Origin: Podarcis raffonei
Taxonomy: Eukaryota; Chordata; Lepidosauria; Squamata; Lacertidae
NCBI RefSeq assembly: GCF_027172205.1
Contig: NC_070617.1
Coordinates: 1,061,501-1,125,500, forward strand
Length of the DNA: 64,000 nt
Direction: 5' to 3'
Numbering within the stretch: the stretch's first letter is position 1; every line of letters starts with the position of its first letter. Below the pieces are notes generated by a model. That model was not told the DNA's origin and did not search any database. It saw only the letters and a program-made list of their open reading frames with translations. The position numbers were made by a program, and so were the translations under genes. Of this stretch, positions 21,966 through 34,250 are shown one piece after another.

Positions 21966-22541
21966 ATATTAAACTGATTTCCCCACTAAAATTCCAACCA
22001 TGTGCACCACAGTTATCTTTAGGACTGCTTCATAAAGTAACGTTATCTTACGTTATATTGCTGCTATTCATAAGTATAGTGACTGACAGATCAGATGATT
22101 TCTGGATTATTCTACAACCATTCATTACACTGAACCATGGTGCTATAGATCCATGACAGCAGCCATCGCTTTCTCGATGCAATATAAGGCAGGTCATCCT
22201 CCTCAGACCATTACAGGATGTCTCTGGGCTATTCACAGATCCAGTTTACAAAGTGTGCACTTATAGTCACAGGTACTAGGTGCAGTGGAGAGTAGTAGGG
22301 TAATTGGGGCACTACTCTGAAAATTTCCATATTTCCTCCCCCAATCTACCTGCAGGACCTCAGCAAATCATGTGATGGTTCTGTCTATTACTGACTCTGG
22401 CTGCACCTCCTGTTGGTCTCCTTGCCTTCTCCTTCTCTAATAGTCCCCATGAGCATCAGCTGCCACTAACTTGCTGTTTCAAGGGCTGCAAGACAAAAAG
22501 TTTCAAAACATGCCAAGAGAAAAGGAATTCAGACTCAACAT
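21966..22541. other. Unassigned stretch inside the right arm
   Basis: This stretch has no left-arm match, no exon and no repeat that I recognise. Confidence 0.4.
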
Positions 22542-22973
22542 GTTGTTGTTGTTGTTTAGTCGTTTAGTCGTGTCCGACTCTTCGTGACCCCCTGGACCAG
22601 AGCACACCAGGCACTCCTGTCTTCCACTGCCTCCCGCAGTTTGGTCAAACTCATGCTGGTAACCTCGAAAACACTGTCCAACCATCTCGTCCTCTGTTGT
22701 CCCCTTCTCCTTGCGCCCTCCATCTTTCCCAACATCAGGGTCTTTTCCAGGGAGTCTTCTCTTCTCATGAGGTGGCCAAAGTCTTGGAGCCTCAGCTTCA
22801 GGATCTGTCCTTCCAGTGAGCACTCAGGGCTGATTTCCTTCAGAATGGAGAGGTTTGATCTTCTTGCAGTCCATGGGACTCTCAAGAGTCTTCTCCAGCA
22901 CCAGAATTCAAAAGCATCAATTCTTCGGCGATCAGCCTTCTTGATGGTCCAGCTCTCCCTTCCATACATCACT
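22542..22973 (-). mobile_element. BovB (RTE) LINE, 3' fragment
   Basis: The minus strand encodes the end of the BovB reverse transcriptase: RRIDAFEFWCWRRLLRVPWT, SNLSILKEISPECSLEGQ, FGHLMRREDSLEKTLMLG. It ends with a short TTG-repeat tail on the low-coordinate side. A 9-base duplication, ACTCAACAT, flanks it at 22533-22541 and 22974-22982. This family is known for repeated horizontal transfer among squamates, ruminants and other animals. Confidence 0.93.
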
Positions 22974-23164
22974 ACTCAACATATTCCTCCTAAATCCCCG
23001 CATGAGAACATTGCTCTATATTCAAAGCACAAATACACAAGATACTTGAACTGTGCATTGCTGATGATTACTGTTTTAATCACGTATTCATTTAATGTTT
23101 TTACCACTGTTACATTCCATTGGTTTCATGTCTTATTTTGCATGGTTGCTGTATATAAAGTGCA

Positions 23165-24115
23165 TTGTTAAACTATGGAAGTCACTCCCACAGGGGGCAG
23201 TGATGGCCACCAGAATAGATGGCTTTAAAAGAGCCCTAGACGAATTCACAGAGGAGAGGGCTATTGTGTGTTTTTTTTAAATATTTATTAAAGTTTTAAA
23301 CACAAACATATAATCACACAGTACAAAATAAAGAAATTAACAAACTAAAGAAAAAAACAAGAAAAAAACACACACATAGAAAAAGTATATATGAAAAAGA
23401 AAAAATCATAATAGCAAAATATAAAAAGGAAAACAGAAAAAATTCAAAATTAGCTCCATCTTTCAATAGTCCTTAGTCTCATTACCTTGGTTCTTTGACC
23501 TCCTCACACCTCCCCTTTTGTATTCCCATTTAAAAAGTCCTTTCAGCAAATCCTTACCCTCTACCATTTTTCATAGCTCAATATCATCACCTATTGTAAA
23601 TATATATTTTAACCGTTATCAATCCATACTTGCATACTCTTATAAAACTTTTTACCAATACCACTTATTATCCATCCAACATCATTTTAACATTCCTTAA
23701 TTTTACAGTATTTCTGCAAGTAGTCTTTAAATTTCTTCCAATCTTCTTTCACCGACTCTTCTCCCTGGTCACGGATTCTGCCAGTCATTTCTGCCAGTTC
23801 CATATAGTCCATCACCTTCATCTGCCATTCTTCCAGGGTGGGTAAATCTTGTGTCTTCCAATACTTCGCAACACAAAGGAGAGGGCTATTGATGTCTTCT
23901 AGCCAGGATGGCTCAGCTCTGATGCCACAGTTGGAGGCAGCCATGTTCCTGAATATGAGTTGCTGGAAACGGAAGGAGGGGAAAGTCTTCTTGTGCTTGA
24001 ATCCTGCTTGCAGCTTCTCCTTTGGGGTATCTGGTTGGCCACTGTGAGAACAGGAGGCTGGACCAGACGGGCTATGGGCCTGATCCACCGGGCTCTTCCT
24101 GTGTTCTTATGTATT
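23165..24115 (+). mobile_element. CR1/L3-type LINE 3' end, split by an L1
   Basis: The sequence GGCTTTAAAAGAGCCCTAGA near 23221 and the end GGGCCTGATCCACCGGGCTC near 24077, followed by TTCTTATGT, match the 3' region typical of vertebrate CR1/L3 LINEs. An L1 at 23267-23876 divides it. A related piece sits in intron 5 of gene D (48170-48340). Confidence 0.7.
23267..23876 (-). mobile_element. L1 LINE, 5'-truncated, nested in CR1/L3
   Basis: The minus strand encodes the end of L1 ORF2 (TQDLPTLEEWQMKVMDYM, LAEMTGRIRDQGEESV), then an A-rich 3' UTR and tail. A 15-base duplication, AGGAGAGGGCTATTG, flanks it (23252-23266, 23877-23891). It is the same subfamily as the 5763 element but more complete. 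Confidence 0.9.
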
Positions 24116-24313
24116 ACAGTGTTTAGATTTGGATTATTCTGCAGACCACTTTCAGCACAGATTCACTTGTGAAAAATGCTGTATAGAAATAGGCAATGAC
24201 AAGCGAGGGATGAAAAAGATGAAAAAGAAATGAATTGAGAAATAAAATGAATTACTTTGTCTGGTTTTCTTCCAATAAATGCAAAAATTATAAGCATCAA
24301 CACAAGGTGATTC

Positions 24314-27300
24314 CTATTTGCTCCTCAGAATTAAGTGGTCTTTGCTGTTCAAGTCAGGCCTCAGAAGAATGATGTACAATTTGGGGGCAAAGATACAACC
24401 CAGCAAACCTGCGCTGGAGGCCAAGATGCAAAAGACCTCCACAGCCACCATCTGCTTTCCTTTGGTGCTCAGATAAGAGGGAACAAAGGACAGCCAAACG
24501 CTGCAGAACACCAACATGCTGAAGGTGATGAACTTGGCTTCGTTGAAACTGTCCGGCAACCTCTTGGCCAGGAAAGCCATAGTGAAGCTGACCATGGCCA
24601 GGAATCCCAGATAACCCAGGACAGAATAAAACATCGCGACAGAACCTTCGTTGCATTCCACAATGATTTCCTCCATCAGAGAGCTCATGTCCACATCTGG
24701 GAATGGAGGAGCCATACAGAGCCAAGCAGCACAAATGCTGGTTTGAACAGAGCAGCAACCAAGAAGAACCGAGTTTGTGAGAGATTTCCCCACCCATTTC
24801 CTCATCCTGGATCCTGGTTTGGTGGCCATGAAAGCCAGAACCACCGTGATGGTTTTGGCCAAGACACAAGACACAGCAATGGAGAAGATGATGCCAAAAG
24901 CAGCTTGTCGTAAAGAGCAGCTCACTGGGTGAGGCTGGCCAATGAAGAGCAAGGAGCAGAGGAAGCAGAGCAAGAGGGCAAGGAGCAGAGTGTAGGTGAG
25001 GTCCCGGTTGTTGGCTTTGACAATGGGAGTGTCCCCATTCCTAGAGAAGACGCCAAGTATCCAAGCTGTGACCAGAGAAAAGACCAGAGCTAAGGAAGCT
25101 AAAACGACCCCTAAAGGTTCTGCGTAGGAAAGAAAATGTTGGTGTTTGGGGATGCATTGATCTCTGTCCTTGTTTGGAAATTGATCATCTTGGCATTGGA
25201 AACAATCATCCATATCTGAAAAAAATGAAAATGAAATGAGTGATAAATGAGTTCCAACAAATAAGACATTAATTAATTGGAAAAAGTATCAGAGATAAGA
25301 GCATATTAAAAACTGTTTGTACAATCTCATGCCATTATGCATAATCCACAATAGGCTGTATGTGTTGATGGCCCTATGGTGCATGGGTTTTTCATCTACT
25401 CTGTCCTTCATCTGGAGTTAGTGATCAGGAACATGGCCTCTGGTTGTGCCCTTAGTTGAGTTGGTCACACCCAGAGAGATCTTCATGGTGATGGAGGATT
25501 CCTGAGAACAGCCACTTTGGGCTCAGAGGCTGGGCTGAGGACTGTTCTCCATAAGGAGACAGTTTTAAGCTTTTTTCTGGCTCACACACCTAAAACTATG
25601 GGGTGGGGGGTTTGGAACATCTTCACCCTCCCCTACCGATGTCGCATGTGGGAAGCAGGCAGAGAACACTAGACATATCCCACACCTATTTCCAGATATC
25701 TCCTTTGTAAAAGTTCTGGATTTAGTTTCCGCAACTTTCTCTTTTTTCTTCCAGATATCAGTTCAGCTGCTCTTCTCTTTAGGAGTCCTGAACTGCTAAT
25801 AGAGGGAAAGAGTTGAAATAGATATTAGGAAGCTGTAATGGTTTTAGGGGTTGCTCGTGTGTAAGTTACCGCCACTCTAGGCTAGGTTGCCTGGTTAAAC
25901 CTTTTCTGCCTGGACAGCCATTCACTTCGTGGCTGTTCAGTCGCTAGCAGAATCCGGCAGTGGGCGTTTCTTGAACCTCTTCCAGCAAAGAAGTTATTTG
26001 ACGCCAAGTCGCTGCCTACTCTCCCTGTGCGGAAGTCTTCTGCGCAGGGTGGGTGTGGGCAGCGGAGGACCCGTGCTCTCCCCGCTGGTCTCCTGCGAGG
26101 AGTCCTGGAGGCCCCTCTCCGCTTTCCCCATCGGCACCCCTTTATCCCTGGTGTTACGCTGATTTCCTTCCCCAGCCGAAGAGCTGCCTCTCTCCCTGCT
26201 GGGCCCTTCTCCAGCCTTGCCTCCTCCTCTAGCTCCGATGGCAGTTCCCTGACAGAAGCATTATACAAAATAGCAGATTATGTCTCCTACCCTTTTGATT
26301 TGAAATCATCCCATGTGGACACGAAGCACAATCATAGCAACAAAATGGCAACCCCTCCTTCTTTTTCCTGCTGTAGCCTGGCTGGCAGCGATCATTACAC
26401 AAGGCAAGGGGCAGCACCTAGCCATCAAAAGAGGAGAAAATGTAGCTCTCTTGTGCCTTGTAAACAACACAGCTTTAACCAAAGAGAAGAGATCAGCTGA
26501 ATGATTAACGTTATTCCAGAAAGGTGTGTTGTATAAATAAACAAACTGTAATGTAAATATTGGGAGTGAATGAGAAGGGATACTGAATTTTTAATCTGCA
26601 TAAAGATGGAGGAGTGAGAGAGGAAGGGAAGACAACAGACTTTGAAATGCAGGGAGGTGACAGAGAAGGTAAAATAGGAAGCACCACAAGACCATCAATA
26701 TTCTTTCAAAACTAATGGGTAACTTAGCGTCCCCTTGTCTTCTGAGCTGTAAATCTCACTTGGTTCTGCATGATTTACTCCTACATAAATGTGCAAAGCA
26801 TCAAAATGTTAGTCTGAAATCCTATATATCAGGGATGTGGAACCTTTGGTCCACCAGGTGATATTGGACTGCAACTCTCCTCAGTCTGAAAACCAGTCTG
26901 GCCAGTGATCAGGGAGGAGGAGAGTTGGAAGCCAACAATATTTCATATGCAAAATATAGGGATATATTACATTATTTACTTTTAAACCAGAACACTAAAG
27001 GAGAAAAGATAGACTTCTCATCTCATATATGAGGGAAAATAACATGCTAGACAAGGGTTATACGTCAACAATTTGCTTATAAATGATAAAGAATGTCTAC
27101 AGTAACCTTATTATTTGTATTCTTTATAACAATACCTCATTTTTTAAAATCCAATGGTCCCACCTGATTAAATGATCTGTGCCATGTGATGGCTTCCTCA
27201 TCCATGCCGAAGTCTACATTTCGTGATTCTTGTGGAACTATCTTTCCTACTTTTACTCGGGAGAAGGTTTGGTTTGGAAAAGTAACCCAGTTAATAATAT

Positions 27301-30300
27301 CAAATCCACCGGCTAACTCCCCCTTCTCATCAAGGGACACTAAGTCACCAGCACTGTTGTTGAAGGAGATACTCCTCAAGAACGAGTGCAGCTAGGCAGA
27401 AGAAAACAAAGGCAAAGTTTTAAAAGAAGAGCTTTTATGGATTATAGAAACGATATTTTGTGGATTATAGAAAATATATTTCACACAATGCAAAGTAGTC
27501 CAAAACTGTGCAGTCTACAACATTTGGAGCACCTAAGTATTTCTAGCAAGTACATCTGGCCTGCCACTTGCATGAGGGTTCAGCTCTGGGGTCCGTGTGC
27601 AAAGGCAAAATGGTGCCATGTCAGGAAGCCCTGGAACTGCCCCTCCTGCAAGGTGGGTGTGCAGGGAGAAGGGGGCAAAGAAATGGAGAGCAGCTCATGG
27701 TGGGTTTTCCCTGATCTCCATTTCTTTATTTATTTCTCCCAACCAACGTAAAGTGACCTTAACTTGCAGGCTCACTATAATCAATGAACATCACGGGGAG
27801 CAAATTAAAAAACTGACCAGGTAATCACATTTGAAGATAGCCCCTTATGTCCCTTTTTAGTGCAGAAACAAATGCAGGTTCTAGAAAACCTTAATATTTT
27901 CAAACATATTCTTAATTCTTGATAATTCCCCTTTCTGTTGCTCAACTTTGCAAAGGTTTACTCTGAATAGGAAATCTCACCTGCCAAGGTTGCAGTTTTG
28001 GAGGATCGAGCCCACCTCTGCCTGCCATCATTCTGCGTTTTGACCTGGATGAGTGCATCTGATGTAAAGTATGTGCAATGGCATAAACCGCATTGTAGAT
28101 ACTGTAACTTTGGCCAGTCATGGTCATTTCAAAAATATGCCCAGGAAGGCTCTCCAGACTCTCATGGCCAGTGCAGGTCTTTGTGTTTTCCTTGTGCCCA
28201 ATGGAAGCAGAAAACAAACAGTTGAATGCCTGTTGCCAAAAAGCCTGGAGGAACCCATCTCCATTTGGAGAGGTGGGGTTCAGGGTCTGAAGGAAGTCTT
28301 TAAATCCCTGGACTTTCTCTGTGTGAATTGCAAAAGACAAGGCACCATCAAAGACTTGTATATCGTAATACCTTTGCATTGTTTCCGAAGAGAAAGCCCA
28401 CTGGGCTGTCAAAACCCACACGGTGCCTGTAGACTTCTCTGAAATATCTTCAGCTACTGAATAGAAATATTGCATCCATTTCACAACTGTAATGGTCTCA
28501 GGTTCTGCACACAGAACTAATATGTGAACTTCTGAGGCCACCAGGAAAGAATACTTAGCCCGAATGAGTTCCAAGAAACTGATATCAACTATGCCCTGAG
28601 ATAAGCCTGGTAGTTTTTCATTGAAAGCTGTACAGACTCCATGCTGAGAAAGCATTGGCACTAAGCTTTGCCTAAAGGTCTCTCCATTTTCATCATCGGA
28701 TGCCACAATTCCTACCCATGTCCACTGGAAATGTAGAAGTAGCATCACAATTCCTGCATATTGATATTTCTCATTGGGCACCATTCGGTAGAATGTCTGG
28801 GGCTGCAACTCCGGGCTTCTCACTGGAGCTAATACACAGTAAGCAATCTGGAGGAAGAAATCAATTCCACAACAATTGGAGAGTTAGAGCAAACAGCTGT
28901 GGTTCATCCCAAGTACCTGCATGTTGATCTCACAAGAACATTACGCATATCACCAGCAGTTGTTGGTGGGGAGGAGGAGCAGGGTTTCTCTGACCTCTTG
29001 CAACTGGTGTCTTGCAGCTTCCTGGGAGCAGGAAGAAGACTCCTGCTGCTGCATTTGCCCCGTTCCAACCTCCCTGCTGCTTCCCAGTGACACATGGGAA
29101 ACAAAGTCAGGCAAACACCAAAGCCCCTCTCCTCCAACCACTACTGCATAGCTCCCTGTCATACATGGACACTGAAATATTACTAAAAAAACCCAAGGAA
29201 AGTCACAGACTTTTGTATCATTTATATATTTTTCTTTCTCATTTCCTTTTTCAGAAAGATGAACCAAAGCGAAAGGAAGTATTGAAAACCAGGAAGATAA
29301 CTATTGTACCAGAGGCAGAAGAGCTTGACAGCCCCCACACTTACTATACCTGTGGAATCTTGTAGATGCTTAAGACAGTAGCCATGTGGAGGGAGATGTC
29401 AGAGTCAAGGCCCCCAATAACAGCTATCTTTTGTCCTTTCTTGTCACATTTGAAGTTGGGAACAATCCTTTCTGTGATGGACAGATGTTTCAGGGTGTTC
29501 TGATAAGTCATCCTTGCATTTAAGTAGCTATCAGTGACGTGGAACCCAAAGGTCATATTCGGTACGATATTAGGGTTCTCGTTTATTTCTTTCACAGCAA
29601 ACACCAGGGAAAGAGTATTCTGGTAGTACTTTGGTGCTCCACTAATAAAAGAGATACTATTTGACAGAGGTATTCTCCTCCTCTCCCTGTTAAGCACATA
29701 GGTAATTTCCTGGCTCACATGCAAGTATATAAGTTGCCACATCCTTCTCTTAACTCCTCATTTCCTTTCAGCAACCAATGGACACTCTTTGGATGAGAAG
29801 TTCCCAATTCAGAAATTCTGACTGGTGCCTCTCAGATAGTTAGTGCTTGGTTTAGGTGGGGAGTAGAGTCCAGAGCACATCAGATGGAACATGATTTATT
29901 CTTTCACAGTACCTTAGTCTCCATCCTTCCCTCCTTCTAATAAAATTATGGTTGTACCAAAAATGCTGCAGCCAATGTTAGTTATACTCAGAGAAGGCCC
30001 ATTAGGATTACTAGATCAGACAAACTTAGGTGTTTTAATTTCAATAAGTCTACTCTGCGTAAAACTCTGTTGCAATACTTGGTATTATTACCCAATATGG
30101 TTTACAGTGCATAGCAGCAGATATAATCCAAAATCCATGATATTCATATGTCACATTCAACTGTGACTGCCAAATTAAATGATAGTGATTGTGAATGTGA
30201 GGATCAATCTTTGCTGCAAAGGAAAACCGGACGTTAATGGTGTGAAAGGAAACACAGAGGGAGGTTGAAACAAGATGAATTTTAACAGGGAGAAATGTAA

Positions 30301-31554
30301 AGTATTGCACTTGGGCAAAAAAAATGAGAGGCACAAATACAAGATGGGTGACACCTGGCTTGAGAGTAGTACATGTGAAAAGGATCTAGGAGTCTTGGTT
30401 GACCACAAACTTGACATGAGCCAACAGTGTGACGCGGCAGCTAAAAAAGCCAATGCAATTCTGGGCTGCATCAATAGGAGTATAGCATCTAGATCAAGGG
30501 AAGTAATAGTGCCACTGTATTCTGCTCTGGTCAGACCTCACCTGGAGTACTGTGCCCAGTTCTGGGCACCACAGTTCAAGAAGGACACTGACCAACTGGA
30601 ACGTGTCCAGAGGAGGGCAACCAAAATGGTCAAAGGCCTGGAAACGATGCCTTATGAGGAACGGCTAAGGGAGCTGGGCATGTTTAGCCTGGAGAAGAGG
30701 AGGTTAAGGGGTGATATGATAGCCATGTTCAAATATATAAAAGGATGTCACATAGAGGAGGGAGAAAGGTTGTTTTCTGCTGCTCCAGAGAAGCGGACAC
30801 GGAGCAATGGATCCAAACTGCAAGAAAGAAGATTCCACCTAAACATTAGGAAGAACTTCCTGACAGTAAGAGCTGTTTGACAGTGGAATTTGCTGCCAAG
30901 GAGTGTGGTGGAGTCTCCTTCTTTGGAGGTCTTTAAGCAGAGGCTTGACAACCATATGTCAGGAGTGCTCTGATGGTGTTTCCTGCTTGGCAGGGGGTTG
31001 GACTCGATGGCCCTTGTGGTCTCTTCCAACTCAATGATTCTATGATTCTAAGATGAAGTTAAGAGAAAGTGGTGAGAGCCATGGGATCAGGTGATGAGAA
31101 AGAAGAACAGGCAGAAGACAGAAAGCCCAAGAAGCGGAATAAAGCAACAAAGAAGAGGCTGACAAGATCACAATGTAAAAAGAAGAAAATATATGTTCAA
31201 CACCCTTCCTTGATAAAAGTCACAGGGAAATGTGTTCCGAGTATACTAACGTATGCTTTGTGTAATTGTAGCCAACATGACCTCACCAAGCTTGCACTAT
31301 GAAGGATAGGATTTTACTTACAAAAGTTCATCTATAAGCTTTGTGTTTGGGTGCTCATGGAAATATTTTTCTTCAAATACAAAGCCGAAATAAGAAACAA
31401 TTCCTCCAATGATTAGGTCCCCTCTCTGATAATTCTGGTATGGAAGCTGGAAAGGCTCCATCATGGTGCATCTAGCAGAGTGTTCCTTGCTCTCAGTTGG
31501 AGGCAACTGCAGCCACAGGAAGAGAAGAATCTGCAGCAGAAATGTTCCTACCAT
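24314..31554 (-). CDS. Vomeronasal type 2 receptor B (intact, six exons)
   Basis: Joined exons give an open frame of 882 codons plus stop: 1, 31322-31554; 2, 29350-29641; 3, 27981-28847; 4, 27164-27391; 5, 26291-26417; 6, 24314-25215, all with GT/AG borders. Residues 1-20 are a hydrophobic signal peptide ([15 protein letters not shown]). Roughly 75-480 form the bilobed ligand-binding domain, 520-580 the cysteine-rich linker ([16 protein letters not shown]) and 597-850 the seven helices with [24 protein letters not shown] and PDSFNEAKF. The family senses peptide or protein chemosignals on vomeronasal neurons and signals through Go and TRPC2 (established for V2Rs, inferred here). It lies tail-to-tail with A; intron 1 hosts a CR1 and intron 5 a solo LTR, both outside coding sequence. 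Length and exon plan are standard, so it is probably functional. Confidence 0.93.
25834..26254. mobile_element. Solo LTR in receptor B intron 5 (fossil)
   Basis: The 421-base element has TG...CA termini (plus strand TGTAATGG to CTGACA) and a 5-base duplication, GAAGC, at 25829-25833 and 26255-26259. Gene A intron 5 keeps the empty site near 16410. On the minus strand it starts TGTCAGGG and is purine-rich, resembling the LTR at 20818, so the two may belong to related families; orientation is not certain. No internal genes remain. Confidence 0.9.
26828..26945. mobile_element. hAT-like MITE remnant (right arm, intron 4)
   Basis: This is the inverted twin of the 13970 element (GGGATGTGGAACCTTTGGTC near 26830), in the same intron of gene B. 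Its presence in both arms dates it before the duplication. Confidence 0.5.
30273..31050 (+). mobile_element. CR1 LINE, 5'-truncated, in receptor B intron 1
   Basis: A clear CR1 ORF2 end is present: [65 protein letters not shown], with one stop near 30880 and a second one about 100 bases later. The 3' end carries the CR1 hallmark GATTCTATGATTCTA. The left arm lacks it (near 8240), so it inserted after the duplication. It runs antisense to gene B. The duplication is hard to define because CR1 itself starts with similar bases. Confidence 0.93.
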
Positions 31555-32400
31555 CTTGGGGCCAACAGGGATGCTGAAAGTCAGATTTCTACCCCATCTG
31601 CCTTAAACCGCATTGCAAGAATTTTCAATTAATGCTTTTGGGTTATTTTGATAAAGGGAAATTGTCTAAGATCTGATCCATGAAAACCTACATGTTCAGA
31701 ATTTCTCATCTGGGCTCTGAATAACACAGGATTTATTTTAGATACACTTTCACACACTGGCATTGATTGTGTTCATGGCCTGATAAAATGTACATGGGAT
31801 TTATCAAGATGGATGATGAAACCCAGCAATTTGAGATAATTACTAAGTTATCTCCTTAGAGCATTGAGCTCTGTGACTTATCGTAAGATCAAATAATAAT
31901 GCATATTTGTTATTCAGTAGTGCGCTTGTCCCTTATAAGGGACGCAGGTGGTGCTGGGGTCTAAACCACAGAGCATAGGGTTTGATATGAGTGTTCTTTG
32001 AGCAATTGTTACATGGTCAAACACTCTTGGATTTGCAGATCATAAGGTGTCCCTGTTGATGGAAGCACCTAAGGGAAAGGCTATACTTGGAGACTAAAGG
32101 TTGACAGGATGTTATAAGAGCTCTGAGGTCTTCACAGTGTTGTTCCTCAGCAAGTAATCTGAGTTCCAATGAAGCTTCCCAGTTCAATGAAAAATGGAAA
32201 GCTGGTTCAAAGAGGAATTGTGGGTTTTGTGTTCCATTGGTATTCGACCCTTCCCACTACTGGCTTATAAAAACTAGTAGGGAGAAGGCAGCCAGCTGGC
32301 TCAAGGTCACACTGTGAACTTCATGACTGATTGGTGATTTTAACCCTGATCTCCTAGGTCCACCTAATATCCCTCCGCTTAATTCCACTTCCTTTAAAGA
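31555..32400 (-). other. Upstream flank of receptor B
   Basis: No gene is visible. It aligns with gene A's upstream flank except for the missing 560 bases. A 44-base 5' fragment of a Sauria SINE (AAACCACAGAGCATAGGG) lies at 31937-31980, and a TATA-like TATCTAAAA at 31737-31745 on the minus strand. The empty sites for the left arm's L1 and first MITE lie near 32275 and 32080. Confidence 0.6.
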
Positions 32401-33330
32401 AGAAATAGAAGTGAATAAGCTGGAGGAAGGCCATAGGGAGAACCCAGAATACATAGAACATAGCACTCAACTGTTCTCTTGTGAGCAGGGCATCCCAGAT
32501 TTAAAGAAGTCAGCCTGCTCTCTGATTGGATCCAGGAATGTCCTGAGATCTGTGTGTCCTCCTTTGGGCAGCCACCGCTGAGGAGCACAACTTTCTGCTC
32601 TTCTCAGTGTCTAAATAAGTTTAGCAATGAAAGAAGGCAGTTGTGGTGGCTGCTGGGAGAAGACTCTCCTCCAATCAGAGCGTGCGGAGGGAGGTGAAAA
32701 ACATTGATGTGCCAGATTGGCAGAGCAAAGAAGCAAAGACAGCCCTTTGCTTCACCTTTCCCAGCCCCAGTGGATAGCTGTGGCTTACTGGCACCACTGG
32801 AGTGTGCAGAGCGCATGGCCCCTGGGAACTGTGAGCTCAGCAGGAAGGTGGCGGCAGCACATGGAAAGGAGTGGGCCATGAGTGGCTGTTGCCAAAGGGG
32901 GAGCATGAGGCAAAGGGGCTCTGGGTGCTCTCTGCCCCTCTGGCAGTGGTGGGGGGTTTTCAATGGCAGCTCTTTCCCTCCCTCCCACTGGGCTAGCACC
33001 AAGGAAGCTACGGCCTTCACAGTTCCTCAAGTGCTGGAGCCCAGTGGAGGAGAGGTGGTCACTGCCCCTACTCCTCCACCTCATGCCTGAGCTGGGAGTG
33101 GAGCTGCAGTCTGGTGGTGAAAGGCAGCCTTGAGGAAGCCGTGGCCGCCAGAGCCCAGTAGACGATAGGGGCAGTGCTGCTGCCGCTGCCAATACTGCCG
33201 CCACTTCCACCCCCGGCATTTTGACTCACGCCCATGTCCTGGATCCAAAGTGGAAAGTATGCATAGAGGCCCTGGTAGCTTAAGGAGCTACTGGGTGAGG
33301 TCCCGTAGTCTGGAATGAATAGAAGGGAGC
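32400..33330. other. GC-rich block, right-arm copy
   Basis: This is the inverted counterpart of 4680-5640, with the same low-complexity open frames and no domain. It has small internal deletions relative to the left copy, consistent with non-coding sequence. Confidence 0.4.
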
Positions 33331-33349
33331 CCAATAGGGATGGGAGCTT

Positions 33350-34250
33350 CTAAATGAGAAATGTTGAAGGCCCAAAGGAGACAATTCCAGCAAGAAAGAA
33401 AAGTGGGAGGCAGCTAAGGAAACCAATGTGGCTGCATAAGGAGCTTACAGATGAGCTGAGAGTTAACAAGGGCATGTGTAAGAAATGGGGAATCATAAAA
33501 GAGGAGTGTACACAAGTAGCCAACAGTTGTAGGATGAAGATCAGAATAAGGAAGAGAAGTAATTTTTTTTAAAAGGGTTATTTGGCTATGTTCAAAGCAA
33601 GTGGAAGGATAAAAACATGAGAAATTCTATTAGGCGACAGAGAGAAGGCAGAACTACTCAAAGCCTACTTTGCTTCTATCTTCACCCCAAAGGAAAGCAG
33701 TGTCCAACCAGGAGATAACAAAATAAATGATTCTAGATTCAGATAGGTAGCCGTGTTGGTCTGACGCAGTCAAAATAAATAAAAAAAATTGTCCAGTAGC
33801 ACCTTAGAGACCAACTAAGTTTGTTCTGGGTATAAGCTTTTGCGTATCTGAAGAAGTGTGCATGCACATGAAAGCTTATATCCAGAACAAACTTAGTTGG
33901 TCTCTAAGGTGCTACTGGACAATTTTTTTTTAATTTAAAATAAATGATGTAAGGATGGAGATGTAGCCCAAGATAGGAAAAGAGGAGGTAAGGGAACATT
34001 TAACTATTTTAAATAAAGTCAGATCTCCAGGAACTGATGAGCTGCATCCAAAACCAGAAAGGGTCCTAGAACAGATAATTCAACCGTCAGTCTGTGAGCT
34101 CGTAAAAAGCATGCTGTGATTACCAAGACCCAGCGTGGGTATCTCAAAAATACTTTTTTTTTTGGATGGAGTTACATGCTTGGTGGATCAGGGGAATGCT
34201 GTGGACATAGTGTATCTTGATTTCAGTGCCCCACAATTTTTTTCTGAGGA
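33350..34250 (+). mobile_element. CR1/L3-type LINE relic (right arm)
   Basis: This is the inverted copy of the 3770-4660 relic: KPMWLHKELTDELRVNK near 33425, then RT remnants (VDQGNAVDIVYLDFS near 34185). The inverted-repeat element at 33735-33935 interrupts it at the same site as in the left arm. Confidence 0.7.
33735..33935. repeat. Interspersed element with inverted-repeat halves (right arm)
   Basis: This is the twin of the element at 4075-4275. Its two facing halves (GTCCAGTAGCACCTTAGAGA and its complement) are separated by a centre near 33860. Confidence 0.6.

Noticed and set aside
21905-22156. Hydrophobic 83-codon frame after the inner arm
   Set aside because: The 5' part is palindrome flank without coding conservation in the left arm; no family match.
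31069-31302. Lys/Arg-rich open frame ([18 protein letters not shown])
   Set aside because: It lies in gene B intron 1 antisense next to the CR1 and aligns with non-coding intron 1 of A; the composition is a purine-rich artefact.
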